DNA of 64,000 nt from Neorhizobium galegae (GCF_021391675.1 NZ_CP090095.1:3043501-3107500), one strand, 5' to 3'; counted from the stretch's first letter, positions 24,558 to 34,383 are shown. Program-made: numbers and translations. Notes: a model not told the origin generated them from the sequence alone.

Positions 24558-27500
24558 ATGAACTTCTCTGCCTGGTCGATCCGCAATCCGATAGCGCCGA
24601 TGCTCGGTTTTGCCCTGCTGCTTATTGTCGGCATTCAGTCTTTTTACGCGCTGCCGATCACCCGTTTCCCGAATATCGACGTTCCTGTCGTGTCGATCAC
24701 CGTCACCCAGAGCGGGGCTGCCCCCGCCGAACTGGAAATGCAGGTGACGAAGGAGATCGAGGACGCTGTCGCCTCGATCAGCGGCATCGACGAAATCCAG
24801 TCGACGGTGACGGATGGTCAGTCGCAGACAGTCGTCGTTTTCCGCATCGAAAAGCCGACCGCCGAGGCCGTGCAGGACACCAAGGACGCGATCGACAAGA
24901 TTCGCAGCGACCTGCCGGCCGGCATCGAGGAACCCGTCGTCACCAAGGTCGACGTCGAAGGTCAGGCGATCCAGACATTCGCCGTCTCCTCGCCGAACAT
25001 GACGCTCGAAGAACTCTCCTGGTTCGTCGACGACACGGTCAAGCGCGCCCTGCAGGGCCAGCCCGGCGTCGGCCGTATCGACCGTTACGGCGGCTCCGAC
25101 CGTGAAGTCCGGGTATCGCTGAACCCCGCCAAGCTGGATGCCTATGGCATTACCGCTGCCGATGTCAGCACCCAGATGCGCGGCACCAACGTCGATCTCG
25201 GCTCGGGCCGCGGCCAGGTGGCCGGCAACGAACAGACGATCCGCACGCTCGGCGATGCCCGCAGCGTCGCTCAGCTTGCCGACACGACCATCACGCTGCC
25301 CAACGGCCAGTTCGTCAAGCTGACCGAACTCGGCACCATCACCGACACCTACGAGGAGCCGAAATCCTTCTCGCGCTTCAACGGCACGCCGTCGGTCACC
25401 TTCGCCGTGTTCCGCGCCAAGGGCGCAAGCGAAGTCTCGGTCGCCGAAACCGTCGCCACCAGCCTCGACGAAGTGCGCAAGGCCAATCCGAACGTCGCGA
25501 TCGAAATGGTCGACGACTCCGTCTACTTCACCTACGGCAATTACGAAGCTGCCCTGCATACGCTGGTGGAAGGCTCGGTCCTCGCCGTCATCGTGGTGTT
25601 CCTGTTCCTGAGGAACTGGCGCGCGACGCTGATCGCAGCGGTTGCCCTGCCGTTGTCGGCGATCCCGACTTTCTGGATCATGGACCTCATGGGGTTCTCG
25701 CTGAACCTCGTAAGCTTCCTGGCGCTGACGCTCGCGACCGGTATTCTCGTCGACGACGCGATCGTCGAGATCGAGAATATCGCGCGGCATATCAAGATGG
25801 GTAAATCGCCCTACAAGGCCGCGCTCGAAGCCGCCGACGAAATCGGCCTCGCCGTCATCGCCACCAGCTTCACGATCATCGCCGTGTTCGTGCCGGTCTC
25901 GTTCATGCCGGGCGTTCCGGGCCAGTACTTCATCCAGTTCGGCCTGACGGTCGCTTTCTCGGTGTTCTTCTCGCTCGCGGTGGCGCGACTGATCACGCCG
26001 CTGATGGCCGCCTATCTGATGAGCCCCGAAGACGGGATGGAAGACCATCACGACAACGACGGCTGGATCATGAAGGCCTATACGCGCCTCGTCACCGGCA
26101 CGACCCGCCGCTGGTATTGGCGGTATACGACGATGCTCGCCGCGATCGGCTTTCTGATCGGCTCAGTAATGCTGCTCTCCCAGGTCCCCGGCAGCTTCCT
26201 GCCGCCGGACGACAACTCGCGCGTCGTGCTGTCGGTCGAGCTGCCCCCGAATGCGACCCTCGACGAGACGGCTACGAGCACCGACGTCATCTACGATGCC
26301 GTACGCCATATCGACGGTGTCGAGAGCGTCTTCATTCTCGGCGGCGCTTCGCCGAAGGGCGACCTCGAACTGCGACGCGCAACCGTGCGCGTCATCCTGC
26401 AGAACATCGACCATTCGCTGGTAAAGACCCTGGTCAACAAGGGCCTGGGATCGATCCCGATCATCCGCGACTTTGTGCCGAGGATAAAGGAAAATGGCCG
26501 TACGCGTCCGCAATGGGATGTCGAAAAGGACATTTTTGCCGCCATCCACTCCATTCCGGACGTGCGGATTTCCAAGGTCAACGACCGCGCAGAGCGCGAT
26601 CTTTCGTTCAACTTCCTCTCCACCAACGAAGCGGACCTGACCGAAGCTGTCAGCGTGCTGGAATCGAAGCTGCGGGCCTCGCCGGTCCTTTTCAACGTCT
26701 CCTCGGAAGGCGCCCTGCCCCGTCCGGAACTGCAGATACGGCCGCGTATGGCGGAGGCCTCGCGCCTCGGCATCACCCCGCAGCAGATCGCCCAGACCGT
26801 CCGCGTCGCGACGATCGGCGATGTCGATGCCAACCTTGCCAAGATCTCGCTCGACGACCGGCAGATCCCGATCCGCGTCCAGGCCTCGCTCGACGTCCGC
26901 CGCGATCTGGCCTCCATTCGCGCCTTGAAGATCAAGACCGCGGCCGGTGCCAGCGTGCCGCTCTACAGCGTCGCCGACATCGACTATTCGGAAGGCCCGA
27001 GCTCGATCAAGCGCAACGACCGCAACCGCGTCGTGGCGATCGGCTCCGACGTGCCCTTCGGCACGGCGCTCGATACCGCCTCGGCCGAGTTCAAACGCAT
27101 CGTCGACGAGACCGAGTTCCCGAAGACGGTTCGTTTGGCCGAAAGCGGCGACGCCAAGGTGCAGGGAGAAATGCAGCAGAGCTTCGGCAATGCGATGCTG
27201 ATGGGCCTGATGCTGGTGCTCGTGGTGCTGATCCTGCTCTTCAAGGACGTCATCCAGCCCTTCACCATCCTGTTCTCGCTGCCGCTTGCGATCGGCGGCG
27301 TGGCGGTGGCACTGATCCTCACCCAGAACGCGCTGTCGATGCCGGTCCTGATCGGTATCCTGATGCTGATGGGCATCGTTACGAAGAACGCCATCCTTCT
27401 GGTGGACTTCGCGATCGAGATGAAGCGTCAAGGCCTCGAACGGGTTCATGCCATGGTGGAAGCCGGCCGCAAGCGCGCCCGTCCGATCATCATGACGTCG

Positions 27501-27893
27501 ATCGCCATGTCTGCGGGCATGCTGCCCTCGGCGCTCGGCGTCGGCGAAGGCGGCTCCTTCCGTGCGCCGATGGCGATCGCGGTGATAGGCGGCATCATCG
27601 TCTCGACGGTGCTCTCGCTTCTCGTCGTACCGTCCTTCTTCCTGATCATGGACGACCTGTCGCGCCTGCTCGGCAAGATCTTCGGCCGCATGGTCGGCAA
27701 GAAGGAACAGGAAGACTTCGGTCTTTCCAATGAGGAGCTCAGCCAGGAGGCGCGCAAGAACGCGCAGACGATCGCCTCCCTGGAAGAACGCCTCAACCAG
27801 ATGGAACGGCAGACGAGCGCCAACGACGATCGGTCTCCCGGCGCTCAAGCCAGCAGCAAGGTGCTGCGCCTGCCGCCGCTGGCCGCCGAATAA
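24558..27893 (+). CDS. RND efflux transporter permease (HAE1/AcrB-like)
   Basis: 1111 residues from ATG 24558 with GAGG at 24545-24548. The TM1 opening (WSIRNPIAPMLGFALLLIVG), the porter-domain segment RFPNIDVPVVSITVTQSGA, the proton-relay motif GILVDDAIVEIENI in TM4 and the C-terminal IVTKNAILLVDFAIEMKRQG in TM10 identify an RND pump. An added cytoplasmic tail of about 60 residues (from GKKEQEDFG) has a coiled-coil-like segment (ARKNAQTIASLEERLNQMER). Substrate unknown. Confidence 0.92.
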   Translation: MNFSAWSIRNPIAPMLGFALLLIVGIQSFYALPITRFPNIDVPVVSITVTQSGAAPAELEMQVTKEIEDAVASISGIDEIQSTVTDGQSQTVVVFRIEKPTAEAVQDTKDAIDKIRSDLPAGIEEPVVTKVDVEGQAIQTFAVSSPNMTLEELSWFVDDTVKRALQGQPGVGRIDRYGGSDREVRVSLNPAKLDAYGITAADVSTQMRGTNVDLGSGRGQVAGNEQTIRTLGDARSVAQLADTTITLPNGQFVKLTELGTITDTYEEPKSFSRFNGTPSVTFAVFRAKGASEVSVAETVATSLDEVRKANPNVAIEMVDDSVYFTYGNYEAALHTLVEGSVLAVIVVFLFLRNWRATLIAAVALPLSAIPTFWIMDLMGFSLNLVSFLALTLATGILVDDAIVEIENIARHIKMGKSPYKAALEAADEIGLAVIATSFTIIAVFVPVSFMPGVPGQYFIQFGLTVAFSVFFSLAVARLITPLMAAYLMSPEDGMEDHHDNDGWIMKAYTRLVTGTTRRWYWRYTTMLAAIGFLIGSVMLLSQVPGSFLPPDDNSRVVLSVELPPNATLDETATSTDVIYDAVRHIDGVESVFILGGASPKGDLELRRATVRVILQNIDHSLVKTLVNKGLGSIPIIRDFVPRIKENGRTRPQWDVEKDIFAAIHSIPDVRISKVNDRAERDLSFNFLSTNEADLTEAVSVLESKLRASPVLFNVSSEGALPRPELQIRPRMAEASRLGITPQQIAQTVRVATIGDVDANLAKISLDDRQIPIRVQASLDVRRDLASIRALKIKTAAGASVPLYSVADIDYSEGPSSIKRNDRNRVVAIGSDVPFGTALDTASAEFKRIVDETEFPKTVRLAESGDAKVQGEMQQSFGNAMLMGLMLVLVVLILLFKDVIQPFTILFSLPLAIGGVAVALILTQNALSMPVLIGILMLMGIVTKNAILLVDFAIEMKRQGLERVHAMVEAGRKRARPIIMTSIAMSAGMLPSALGVGEGGSFRAPMAIAVIGGIIVSTVLSLLVVPSFFLIMDDLSRLLGKIFGRMVGKKEQEDFGLSNEELSQEARKNAQTIASLEERLNQMERQTSANDDRSPGAQASSKVLRLPPLAAE

Positions 27894-27922
27894 CCGCCAT
27901 CTCCAAACCGTATTTTCGACAG

Positions 27923-27949
27923 CGCCAGGCCCTTGGGCCCGGCGTTTTT
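27923..27949 (+). terminator. Terminator after the RND operon
   Basis: CGCC-A-GGCC (27923-27931) pairs with GGCC-C-GGCG (27936-27944) with one mismatch and a CTTG loop, followed by TTTTT. Confidence 0.78.
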
Positions 27950-27996
27950 CGTTGGAACAGGCCAACTCGCGGAGATTGCAGAAAAAAATTACAGAT

Positions 27997-28010
27997 TTGA
28001 TCGATGTCAA
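27997..28010 (+). promoter_or_regulatory. FNR/FixK/NnrR-type box upstream of the Crp/Fnr gene
   Basis: TTGAT-CGAT-GTCAA matches the TTGAT-N4-ATCAA box of the FNR/FixK group with one mismatch. It is centred about 66 bp before the gene's ATG. It may bring the gene under a FixK/FnrN-type regulator or allow autoregulation. Confidence 0.6.
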
Positions 28011-28069
28011 ATTCAGATTTCATGAACCTGTTATTTTAGCGATATCGGGAATGCGCGGCGGTTCAGGTT

Positions 28070-28774
28070 ATGGAAGAGACGGCGGACATGATGAACAGCA
28101 ATTTCAAGCTCAACAACAGGGACCGGGCCGTCCTGATGAAGACGCCTTTCCTGACCAGCCTGACCGGCAATTCTCTCGTCCGGATGATGTCGACCATGAG
28201 TGTCGTCAGTCTGACGAACCGCAAGTCGATCTTTCGCGAGGGCGAGGATGCCGACGCTTTTTACTGCGTTCTCAGCGGCTACGTACGACTTTACCAGCTC
28301 AATCGCGACGGCCGCGAGGCGGATATCCGCATCTGCAGCCCGGGGGACACGTTCGCCGAATGTCTTCTCTATGGCGGCACCAAGTACCGCCATCATGCCC
28401 AGACGGCCGAAGCTACGACGCTTGCCCGCTTCGACATGCAGGCGGTGCGGGATCTGGCCGAACAGGAGCGGGATATCGCCAAGGCGGTGATCACCTCGCT
28501 GTCGAAACACCTCATAACCACGATGGACTGCGTAGCCAACGACAGGTTGCACACCGCGCCGCAGCGGGTGGCAAACTATATCCTGACCCGGTGCCCGGTA
28601 GACGGCGGCCCGGCGTCCATTCGCCTGCCTTTCCAGAAGAACCTGCTCGCAGGCATGCTGGGCCTCGCTCCCGAGGCGCTCTCCCGCGCATTCTCCACTC
28701 TCCGGCGCACAGGAGTGACGGTACGCGGGCGCGTGATCCAGGTCGGCGACGTGCAGGCCCTGCGCGAGATCTGA
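28070..28774 (+). CDS. Crp/Fnr-family transcriptional regulator
   Basis: 234 residues (an ATG at 28088 is an alternative start). A cyclic-nucleotide-type beta-roll spans about 28-145 (SIFREGEDADAFYCVLSGYVRLYQ, then SPGDTFAECLLYGG). A C-terminal winged helix follows, with RVANYILTRCP, LPFQKNLLAGMLGLAPEALSRAFSTLR as recognition region. The N-terminal Cys cluster of FNR is absent, so direct Fe-S oxygen sensing is unlikely. The effector is unknown. The FNR-type box upstream suggests a place in an oxygen or nitrogen-oxide cascade; this is inferred. Confidence 0.85.
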   Translation: MEETADMMNSNFKLNNRDRAVLMKTPFLTSLTGNSLVRMMSTMSVVSLTNRKSIFREGEDADAFYCVLSGYVRLYQLNRDGREADIRICSPGDTFAECLLYGGTKYRHHAQTAEATTLARFDMQAVRDLAEQERDIAKAVITSLSKHLITTMDCVANDRLHTAPQRVANYILTRCPVDGGPASIRLPFQKNLLAGMLGLAPEALSRAFSTLRRTGVTVRGRVIQVGDVQALREI

Positions 28775-28863
28775 AGTCAAACGAAGCGAGACCGGACGGC
28801 GGGTCCGGGCTTTCTTTGGATGCATGTTGCGACACTGGCGGCGGGACCGCGACATGCAGATAA

Positions 28864-28900
28864 GGCCGGTGGCTTCGAGGGGCCACCGGCCTCGATTTTT
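28864..28900 (+). terminator. Rho-independent terminator after the Crp/Fnr gene
   Basis: GGCCGGTGGC (28864-28873) pairs perfectly with 28882-28891 over an 8-nt loop; TTTTT at 28896-28900. Confidence 0.82.
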
Positions 28901-28903
28901 AAA

Positions 28904-29002
28904 GCATGTCGCGCAAAAGTGTGCAGCGGTTTTGCGACAACGACATGCGTAAAACAAAGAGTTAAAGCGTGTCGAGCGGATCCGAAGGATCGCGCACGCT
29001 TT
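28904..29002. repeat. Palindromic intergenic repeat between crp and ureG
   Basis: Two hairpins occur in series. GCATGTCG-CGCAAAA (28904-28918) pairs with TTTTGCG (28930-28936) and CGACATGC (28941-28948). AAAGCGTG (28964-28971) pairs with CACGCTTT (28995-29002), which overlaps the ureG stop. The unit resembles dispersed rhizobial intergenic palindromes and may act as terminator for the minus-strand urease operon. Confidence 0.6.
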
Positions 29003-29612
29003 AAAGCCCGCCCTGCTCCTTCAGGAACCGGACCACATGGTCCACGCCGACGCCGCGCTTCAAATCGGTAAACAGATGCGGCTTGGCCTCGCGCATGCGA
29101 TACGCGTCACGGTCCATCACGTCGAGATCGACGTCGACGTAAGGCGCGAGATCCTTCTTGTTGATGATCAGCAGATCGGACCGGGTGATGCCTGGGCCGC
29201 CCTTGCGCGGGATTTCCTCACCCTGGCAGGTGGAAATCACATAGATGGTGATGTCGGCAAGATCGGGCGAAAAGGTCGCCGCGAGATTGTCGCCGCCCGA
29301 TTCGATGAAAACCACGTCGAGATCCGGGATGCGTTCGTTGAGGCCCGCAATCGCCTGCAGATTGATCGTCGCGTCCTCGCGGATGGCGGTGTGGGGACAG
29401 CCGCCGGTCTCGACGCCGACGATGCGATCCGAAGACAGTGCCTGGCAGCGCACCAGTGCTTCGGCATCCTCCTTGGTATAGATATCGTTGGTGACGACCG
29501 CGACGGAATAATCCTCTCGCATCGCCTTGCAGAGCTTCTCGGTCAACGCCGTCTTGCCCGAGCCGACAGGGCCGCCGATGCCGACGCGCAGAGGTCCATT
29601 CGTCGATTTCAT
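29001..29612 (-). CDS. ureG: Urease accessory GTPase UreG
   Basis: 203 residues from ATG 29612 (AGGAC upstream). P-loop [15 protein letters not shown] (about 11-25), [14 protein letters not shown], the nickel-binding [15 protein letters not shown] segment and the guanine-specificity NKKDLAPYV identify UreG. It supplies GTP-driven nickel delivery to apo-urease with UreD, UreF and UreE. It is the last gene of the urease operon, 43 bp from ureF, and its stop overlaps a palindromic repeat. Confidence 0.96.
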   Translation of the reverse strand: MKSTNGPLRVGIGGPVGSGKTALTEKLCKAMREDYSVAVVTNDIYTKEDAEALVRCQALSSDRIVGVETGGCPHTAIREDATINLQAIAGLNERIPDLDVVFIESGGDNLAATFSPDLADITIYVISTCQGEEIPRKGGPGITRSDLLIINKKDLAPYVDVDLDVMDRDAYRMREAKPHLFTDLKRGVGVDHVVRFLKEQGGL

Positions 29613-29655
29613 GTGTCGTCCTTTCATTCTTTCATATCCCAGCTTAGGCCCGCTT

Positions 29656-30324
29656 TCAGGAGCGGAAAAGCCGCGAATGCTGTGTTTCATGCCGGAGAGA
29701 GGCGATTTCCGCCTGCACTGCCGCACCGCCGAGATCGTCGAGTGTCGTCCGGCTGGCCTGCTCTGCAATCTGGCTGACCAAGTTCTCGATGTCCGCAAGC
29801 ACGGCCACCCCTTCCACCTGCCCGGAAACCCCAAGCCTGATACCGGCAGACACCGATTGCGAAACGGCGGCATGCAGATAGGCGGCAAGCGCCTGGGCCG
29901 CCGGCACGCCATGCCCTGCCGCAATCGCACCGACTGCGACGGGGAAGGGCACGGCTGGCGGCAGGCGGTCGAGAACCGGATGAGGCCATGCGGATGCCGC
30001 CGCGGCGAATGCCTTGCCGAGCGACAATGTCTCCGCGTGGCGCTCTGCGGAGCCGGCAAGCGCCAGCCCCAGTTCAGCTATCTCCTTCAACGCAGCCCCG
30101 TCCTCGAACCGCCGCCAGGCTTCGCCGAACAGCACGGTGTCGTTCCACAAGGCGCCGTGCCGCAGCAGGCTCGTCAGCCAGGCGATCAGGCTTGCCGCAT
30201 CCTTGACGAGGCCATCGTGCACCGCCCGTTCGAGCCCGCCCGAATAGGCGAAACCACCGATCGGAAAGGCCGGCGAGAGCCAGGCCATCAGCCTCAGAAG
30301 CACCTTGGTATCGAGGTTGGTCAC
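29656..30324 (-). CDS. ureF: Urease accessory protein UreF
   Basis: 222 residues, all-alpha. [21 protein letters not shown] at the N-terminus is the UreF signature, and [27 protein letters not shown] the central helix. It forms the bridge between UreD and UreG during nickel insertion. It lies 6 bp downstream of the ureE stop, same strand. Confidence 0.95.
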   Translation of the reverse strand: MTNLDTKVLLRLMAWLSPAFPIGGFAYSGGLERAVHDGLVKDAASLIAWLTSLLRHGALWNDTVLFGEAWRRFEDGAALKEIAELGLALAGSAERHAETLSLGKAFAAAASAWPHPVLDRLPPAVPFPVAVGAIAAGHGVPAAQALAAYLHAAVSQSVSAGIRLGVSGQVEGVAVLADIENLVSQIAEQASRTTLDDLGGAAVQAEIASLRHETQHSRLFRS

Positions 30325-30330
30325 GAAGGC

Positions 30331-30795
30331 TCAATGTCCATGATGGTCGTGGCCGTGGGAACCATGCGAATGGTAGGCACCGCGGGCCGGTTGGAAACCT
30401 TCCTCAACCTCGGCAACCGCGGCACCAAGCCCTTCCAGCATGGCGCGGATCACGTGGTCGCGCAGGATGAGGATACGGCCTTCCTCGATCTGCGCCGGAA
30501 GGTGCCGGTTGCCGAGATGCCAGGCGAGTTCGATCAGGTGCAGCGTATCGTGGCCCTTGATCTCGAAGAGTTTTTCCGGAGCCGCATGTACCTCGATCGT
30601 ATCGCCGTTCTCAAGCACCAGCCGATCGCCGTGATGGAAGAGCACCGCCTCCTTGAGGTCGAGCATCACCATCTCGCCATTCGAGAGATGCAGCAGCTTG
30701 CGGCGCAGATGCCGCAGATCATGCGGCAGCGTGACGATATCGACGGGCGGATCGGTGACCACGCCGGCCGGATGATAGGAATGGACGTGCTGCAT
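30331..30795 (-). CDS. ureE: Urease accessory nickel metallochaperone UreE
   Basis: 154 residues from ATG 30795. The N-terminal domain has [24 protein letters not shown] and [15 protein letters not shown]. The peptide-binding-like C-terminal domain has [20 protein letters not shown] with the conserved His. It ends in a His-rich tail ([13 protein letters not shown]) that binds nickel, as in Klebsiella UreE. Longer in-frame starts have no similarity. The preceding DUF2459 gene ends 14 bp upstream. Confidence 0.95.
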   Translation of the reverse strand: MQHVHSYHPAGVVTDPPVDIVTLPHDLRHLRRKLLHLSNGEMVMLDLKEAVLFHHGDRLVLENGDTIEVHAAPEKLFEIKGHDTLHLIELAWHLGNRHLPAQIEEGRILILRDHVIRAMLEGLGAAVAEVEEGFQPARGAYHSHGSHGHDHHGH

Positions 30796-30809
30796 GGAAA
30801 ACTCCGGGA

Positions 30810-31481
30810 TCAATTGAAAAGCTTGAGGGATAGCGTAAGCGTCTGCGGCAGCGGATTCCAGAGGCCGGTGCGCAATCCGGCGGCGCGAAGTGCCGCGGCA
30901 GCCCACGTGTTGCAGCCGGCAAACGCGTTGAAATAGCCGTTCGCCTCGAAGAACCGGTCATTATCGCCATAGCCCGCCCCCGGCACCACGGCCACCTCGC
31001 CTGCCTGACGGATGAAACTCGTCTGGATGAACGCCAAAAGCCGCTGGAATTCCGCCGCCTCCAGGTCGAGCGGCATCACCGCCGGATGACTTTCATCGAT
31101 CCCGCCGGCAACGTCCACATGCATGACCGAACTGTCGATCGTCAGTGCCCGCAACACCGGAAGCGGCTTCAAGTCCGCCCAGGTCGGCGTTTCAAGATAG
31201 AAGGCCCGCCCACCCCAACCGAGCACCAGCCATTCCGCACCGGGACTGGCAACGGGGATTCCGGACCGCCCCAAAAAAGCAAAGGCAGCGCGGGTATCAC
31301 CGGCCAGCGGAATGGCAATGTCCGTGTGGATCGGGTTGGACAGAACCAGGATGCGTCTTTGCACCGCCGGTTCCGCCGCCCGGCTCGGCGCAAACAGCGG
31401 CCGTGGGATGAAGGTCCCGACGGCCCCCGCGACAACCACGAACAGAACCGCAGCGAGGAGCCAGCGCAAAAACGTCTTCAT
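30810..31481 (-). CDS. DUF2459 (TIGR02117) urease-region protein
   Basis: 223 residues with an N-terminal membrane anchor or signal ([21 protein letters not shown]). The periplasmic domain has [15 protein letters not shown], then [21 protein letters not shown] and late [20 protein letters not shown]. The family is known for lying next to urease genes in some bacteria (TIGR02117 is named for this) but also occurs elsewhere. The GCNTW segment with a conserved Cys and the HTD motif suggest a papain-like or NlpC-like active site, which is inference. It sits between ureC and ureE. Confidence 0.8.
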   Translation of the reverse strand: MKTFLRWLLAAVLFVVVAGAVGTFIPRPLFAPSRAAEPAVQRRILVLSNPIHTDIAIPLAGDTRAAFAFLGRSGIPVASPGAEWLVLGWGGRAFYLETPTWADLKPLPVLRALTIDSSVMHVDVAGGIDESHPAVMPLDLEAAEFQRLLAFIQTSFIRQAGEVAVVPGAGYGDNDRFFEANGYFNAFAGCNTWAAAALRAAGLRTGLWNPLPQTLTLSLKLFN

Positions 31482-31506
31482 TAATGGGCTCCGAGACGCC
31501 AGCGCC

Positions 31507-33216
31507 TCAGAACAGGAAATAACGCTGCGCCATCGGCAGCACGGTTGCAGGCTCGCAGGTCAGCAGCTCGCCGTCGGCGCGCACCTCGTAGGTCTCCGGG
31601 TTGACCTCCACATGCGGCGTCAGCGAATTGTGGATCATCGAGGCCTTGGAAATGCCGCAGCGGGTGTTTTTGACCGCCACCAGCCTCTTGGCGACGCCGA
31701 GGCGTTGCGTCAGGCCGGCATCGAGCGAGGCCTGGCTGACGAAGGTGACCGAAGAATTGGTCCTGAGCTTGCCGTAGGCGGCAAACATCGGGCGATAATG
31801 CATCGGCTGCGGGGTCGGGATCGAGGCATTCGGATCGCCCATCGGGGCGGCGGCGATCGAACCGCCGAGCAGCACCATTTCCGGCTTCACGCCGAAGAAG
31901 GCCGGGTTCCAGAGCACGAGATCCGCCCGCTTGCCGACTTCCACCGAGCCGATCTCGTGGGAAACGCCATGGGCGATCGCCGGGTTGATCGTGTATTTGG
32001 CAATGTAGCGCTTGACGCGGAAATTGTCGTTATTGCCCGTTTCCTCCTTCAGGCTGCCGCGCTGGCGCTTCATCTTGTCGGCGGTCTGCCAGGTGCGGAT
32101 CGCCACTTCCCCGACGCGGCCCATGGCCTGGCTGTCGGAAGAGATGATCGAGAAGGCGCCGAGATCGTGGAGGATGTCTTCGGCAGCAATCGTCTCCTTG
32201 CGGATGCGGCTTTCGGCAAAGGCGATGTCTTCCGGGATCGATGGCGACAGGTGATGGCAGACCATCAACATGTCGAGATGTTCGGCAAGCGTATTGATCG
32301 TGTAGGGCCGGGTGGGGTTGGTGGAAGACGGAATGACGTTTGGATTGCCGCAGATCTTGATGATGTCGGGCGCATGGCCGCCGCCGGCCCCTTCCGTGTG
32401 GAACGCGTGGATGGTGCGGCCCCTGATCGCAGCAACCGTATCCTCCACGAAACCGCTTTCGTTCAGCGTATCGGTGTGGATCATCACCTGCACGTCGAAG
32501 GCGTCGGCGACCGTCAGGCAGTTGTCGATCGCGGCCGGCGTCGTGCCCCAGTCCTCGTGAAGCTTCAGCGACGAGGCACCAGCGAGGATCATTTCCTCAA
32601 GTGGAGCCGGCAGCGAGGCATTGCCCTTGCCGGCCAGCGCCAGGTTCATCGGAAAGGCGTCGAAGCTTTCGATCATCCGCTCGATATGCCAGGCGCCGGT
32701 GCAGGTGGTGGCAAGCGTGCCGTGTGCCGGGCCGGAGCCGCCGCCGAGCATGGTCGTAACGCCGCTCATCAGCGCCTCCTCGATCTGCTGCGGGCAGATG
32801 AAGTGGATATGCGCGTCCATGGCGCCGGCCGTCAGGATCTTGCCCTCGCCGGCGATCGCCTCGGTGGACGGGCCGACGATGATCGTCACGCCCGGCTGCG
32901 TATCCGGATTGCCGGCCTTGCCGATCGCGTGGATGCGGCCGTTCCTCAAACCGACGTCAGCCTTGTAGATGCCCGAATGGTCGACGATCAACGCATTGGT
33001 GATGACCGTATCGACCGCACCTTCCGCCCGCGTCGCCTGGCTCTGGCCCATGCCGTCGCGAATGACCTTGCCGCCGCCGAACTTCACCTCTTCGCCATAG
33101 ATGGTGAAATCCTTCTCCACCTCGATGAAGAGTTCGGTATCGGCAAGCCGCACCCTGTCGCCCGTGGTCGGACCGAACATGCTGGCATAGGAGGCGCGGG
33201 ACATCTTGTGGGGCAT
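31507..33216 (-). CDS. ureC: Urease alpha (catalytic) subunit
   Basis: 569 residues, full length for the bacterial alpha subunit. Nickel ligands are visible: HIHF in [14 protein letters not shown] (about 134-138), the carbamylated Lys in [11 protein letters not shown] (about 217), His in [13 protein letters not shown], the [14 protein letters not shown] loop with the His, and Asp in [12 protein letters not shown] (about 360). It hydrolyses urea to ammonia and carbamate in the cytoplasm. It starts 3 nt after the vapC-like stop, so the catalytic subunit is expressed from a message that also encodes a toxin-antitoxin pair. Confidence 0.98.
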   Translation of the reverse strand: MPHKMSRASYASMFGPTTGDRVRLADTELFIEVEKDFTIYGEEVKFGGGKVIRDGMGQSQATRAEGAVDTVITNALIVDHSGIYKADVGLRNGRIHAIGKAGNPDTQPGVTIIVGPSTEAIAGEGKILTAGAMDAHIHFICPQQIEEALMSGVTTMLGGGSGPAHGTLATTCTGAWHIERMIESFDAFPMNLALAGKGNASLPAPLEEMILAGASSLKLHEDWGTTPAAIDNCLTVADAFDVQVMIHTDTLNESGFVEDTVAAIRGRTIHAFHTEGAGGGHAPDIIKICGNPNVIPSSTNPTRPYTINTLAEHLDMLMVCHHLSPSIPEDIAFAESRIRKETIAAEDILHDLGAFSIISSDSQAMGRVGEVAIRTWQTADKMKRQRGSLKEETGNNDNFRVKRYIAKYTINPAIAHGVSHEIGSVEVGKRADLVLWNPAFFGVKPEMVLLGGSIAAAPMGDPNASIPTPQPMHYRPMFAAYGKLRTNSSVTFVSQASLDAGLTQRLGVAKRLVAVKNTRCGISKASMIHNSLTPHVEVNPETYEVRADGELLTCEPATVLPMAQRYFLF

Positions 33217-33219
33217 GGT

Positions 33220-33627
33220 TCAGACCTTCTCGGAAAGTGGAACGAAAGGCGGCCTCTTGGCCGCACCGCGATCAATGGTAACGGTTGGCGAAGCACCGGC
33301 GGCTTCATTGAGCTCGGCAATCAGATAATCGGCAAAGCCGGCGCCGCCTTGCCTGAAAGCTGCAACTGCGCGCTCGACCGCCTCGGCCTCGCCAAGGACG
33401 ACACTGTCCGATGCGAGAAGGCTTTCGATGAGATCGGCAAGCCTGGAGCGATCGTATCCGGGCTTGCGCCGCAGCGTCCAGACAAGTTCAACGAGCGTGA
33501 TGGGATTTACGTAACCAGGTCTTTGCGGGGATAGCTGCGTATCGAGGAACCGCGTGACGATCGGCGACCAGTGTGGATCATCGTCGAGGGCGTAGCGCAC
33601 CAGCAGATTGGTATCGATGCCGATCAA
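33220..33627 (-). CDS. PIN-domain (VapC-like) toxin embedded in the urease operon
   Basis: 135 residues with a TTG start overlapping the antitoxin stop (TTGA). PIN-domain acidic residues are visible in MIGIDTNLLVRYALDDDP (Asp5), TLVELVWTLRR (Glu) and the later ADYLIAELNEAAG. VapC toxins are Mg-dependent ribonucleases, often against tRNA. The late Asp region reads GAGFADYLIAELN with ATVTIDR-type sequence following, as in VapC. Its stop lies 3 nt before the ureC start, so it is inside the urease transcript. Confidence 0.86.
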   Translation of the reverse strand: MIGIDTNLLVRYALDDDPHWSPIVTRFLDTQLSPQRPGYVNPITLVELVWTLRRKPGYDRSRLADLIESLLASDSVVLGEAEAVERAVAAFRQGGAGFADYLIAELNEAAGASPTVTIDRGAAKRPPFVPLSEKV

Positions 33628-33890
33628 GGATCATCCTCCTGCCGGTCGAGAGCCGTGCGGCGCCTCACGGTCTCGGCGATAGCCTCATCGATATCGATAG
33701 GACCGTCAGCCTTTCCGAAAATCCCCTTGATGTGCGAAAGCCCACTCTTCTTCGCCACGACCGAAACCTTGCCATTGTCATCGACGATGAATTGCACCAA
33801 CCCGCCGGGAGGCAAGCCAAGCGCCCTCCTGACCTCGACAGGAATTGTGGCTTGCCCCTTCATGGATGTCTTTGCCTCAAATCTGCCCAT
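33624..33890 (-). CDS. AbrB-fold (VapB/MazE-like) antitoxin
   Basis: 88 residues from ATG 33890, spaced 8 nt from AGGGA (ATG 33896 is an alternative too close to that site). The SpoVT-AbrB DNA-binding fold is clear in SMKGQATIPVEVRRALGLPPGG, followed by a toxin-binding tail rich in Asp and Glu (GPIDIDEAIAETV). It should bind and neutralise the PIN-domain toxin and repress its own promoter. There is a 79-bp gap upstream to the DUF1311 gene, the largest inside the operon, where an internal promoter could lie. Confidence 0.85.
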   Translation of the reverse strand: MGRFEAKTSMKGQATIPVEVRRALGLPPGGLVQFIVDDNGKVSVVAKKSGLSHIKGIFGKADGPIDIDEAIAETVRRRTALDRQEDDP

Positions 33891-33969
33891 CGTCATTGTT
33901 CCCTGACTTTCTTACCTCTCCCTACTTATCAAAAATTCCTTACCTGAGCAATTTCTCCATACCTGAACA

Positions 33970-34383
33970 TCAGTTCCCCATCGCCTCGGTCAGTTCTTTC
34001 AATTCCGCGGTGCGCTTGCGGGTCAGATCGGCTTGGCATCCCGAAATCAGCATCGGCACCATCGAGCCGCCATGCGCCTGGAAACCGGTGGAGATGCACT
34101 GCGCATCGCGATAGGCGACCCAGGCGCGCTGGGCTTTCACGAGCGCATCCTCGGCCCCCTTGAGCTCCGACATGGCATCGGCATCCCACGCCTTCATGGC
34201 CTTGCGGGTTGTCTGGTACTGGGCGTTCAGCGCCTTGTCGGCTGCATCATAATCCCGCTGCGAGCAGATGTTCATCTCGATCTGCGTCTGCGGGTTCTTG
34301 CAATTGGCCTTCGGCTCCTGGGCAAATGCCGACAGGGCGCAGAACCCCAGGAAGGCGGCAGCAGCCGCGAAAACGGATTTCAC
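33970..34383 (-). CDS. LprI-like DUF1311 exported protein in the urease operon
   Basis: 137 residues, GTG start overlapping the ureB stop (GTGA). The signal peptide is about 1-21 ([16 protein letters not shown]). The mature domain has [29 protein letters not shown] split over two segments and [13 protein letters not shown], which is the DUF1311/LprI pattern (lysozyme-inhibitor-related). Four cysteines probably form disulfides in the periplasm. An exported protein coupled to a cytoplasmic urease subunit is odd; the family function is uncertain. Confidence 0.85.
   Translation of the reverse strand: MKSVFAAAAAFLGFCALSAFAQEPKANCKNPQTQIEMNICSQRDYDAADKALNAQYQTTRKAMKAWDADAMSELKGAEDALVKAQRAWVAYRDAQCISTGFQAHGGSMVPMLISGCQADLTRKRTAELKELTEAMGN

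Noticed and set aside
23772..26051. A 759-codon open frame antisense to the RND adaptor and pump genes
   Set aside because: The product is rich in Arg, Asp, Gly and His without any domain; the opposite strand has complete RND proteins.
28070..28774. FNR-type oxygen sensor
   Set aside because: The N-terminal cysteine cluster that binds the 4Fe-4S centre is missing; the cysteines present are scattered.
31312..33534. A 740-codon open frame antisense to ureC and the PIN toxin
   Set aside because: Low-complexity His/Arg/Asp-rich product; ureC on the other strand is unambiguous.
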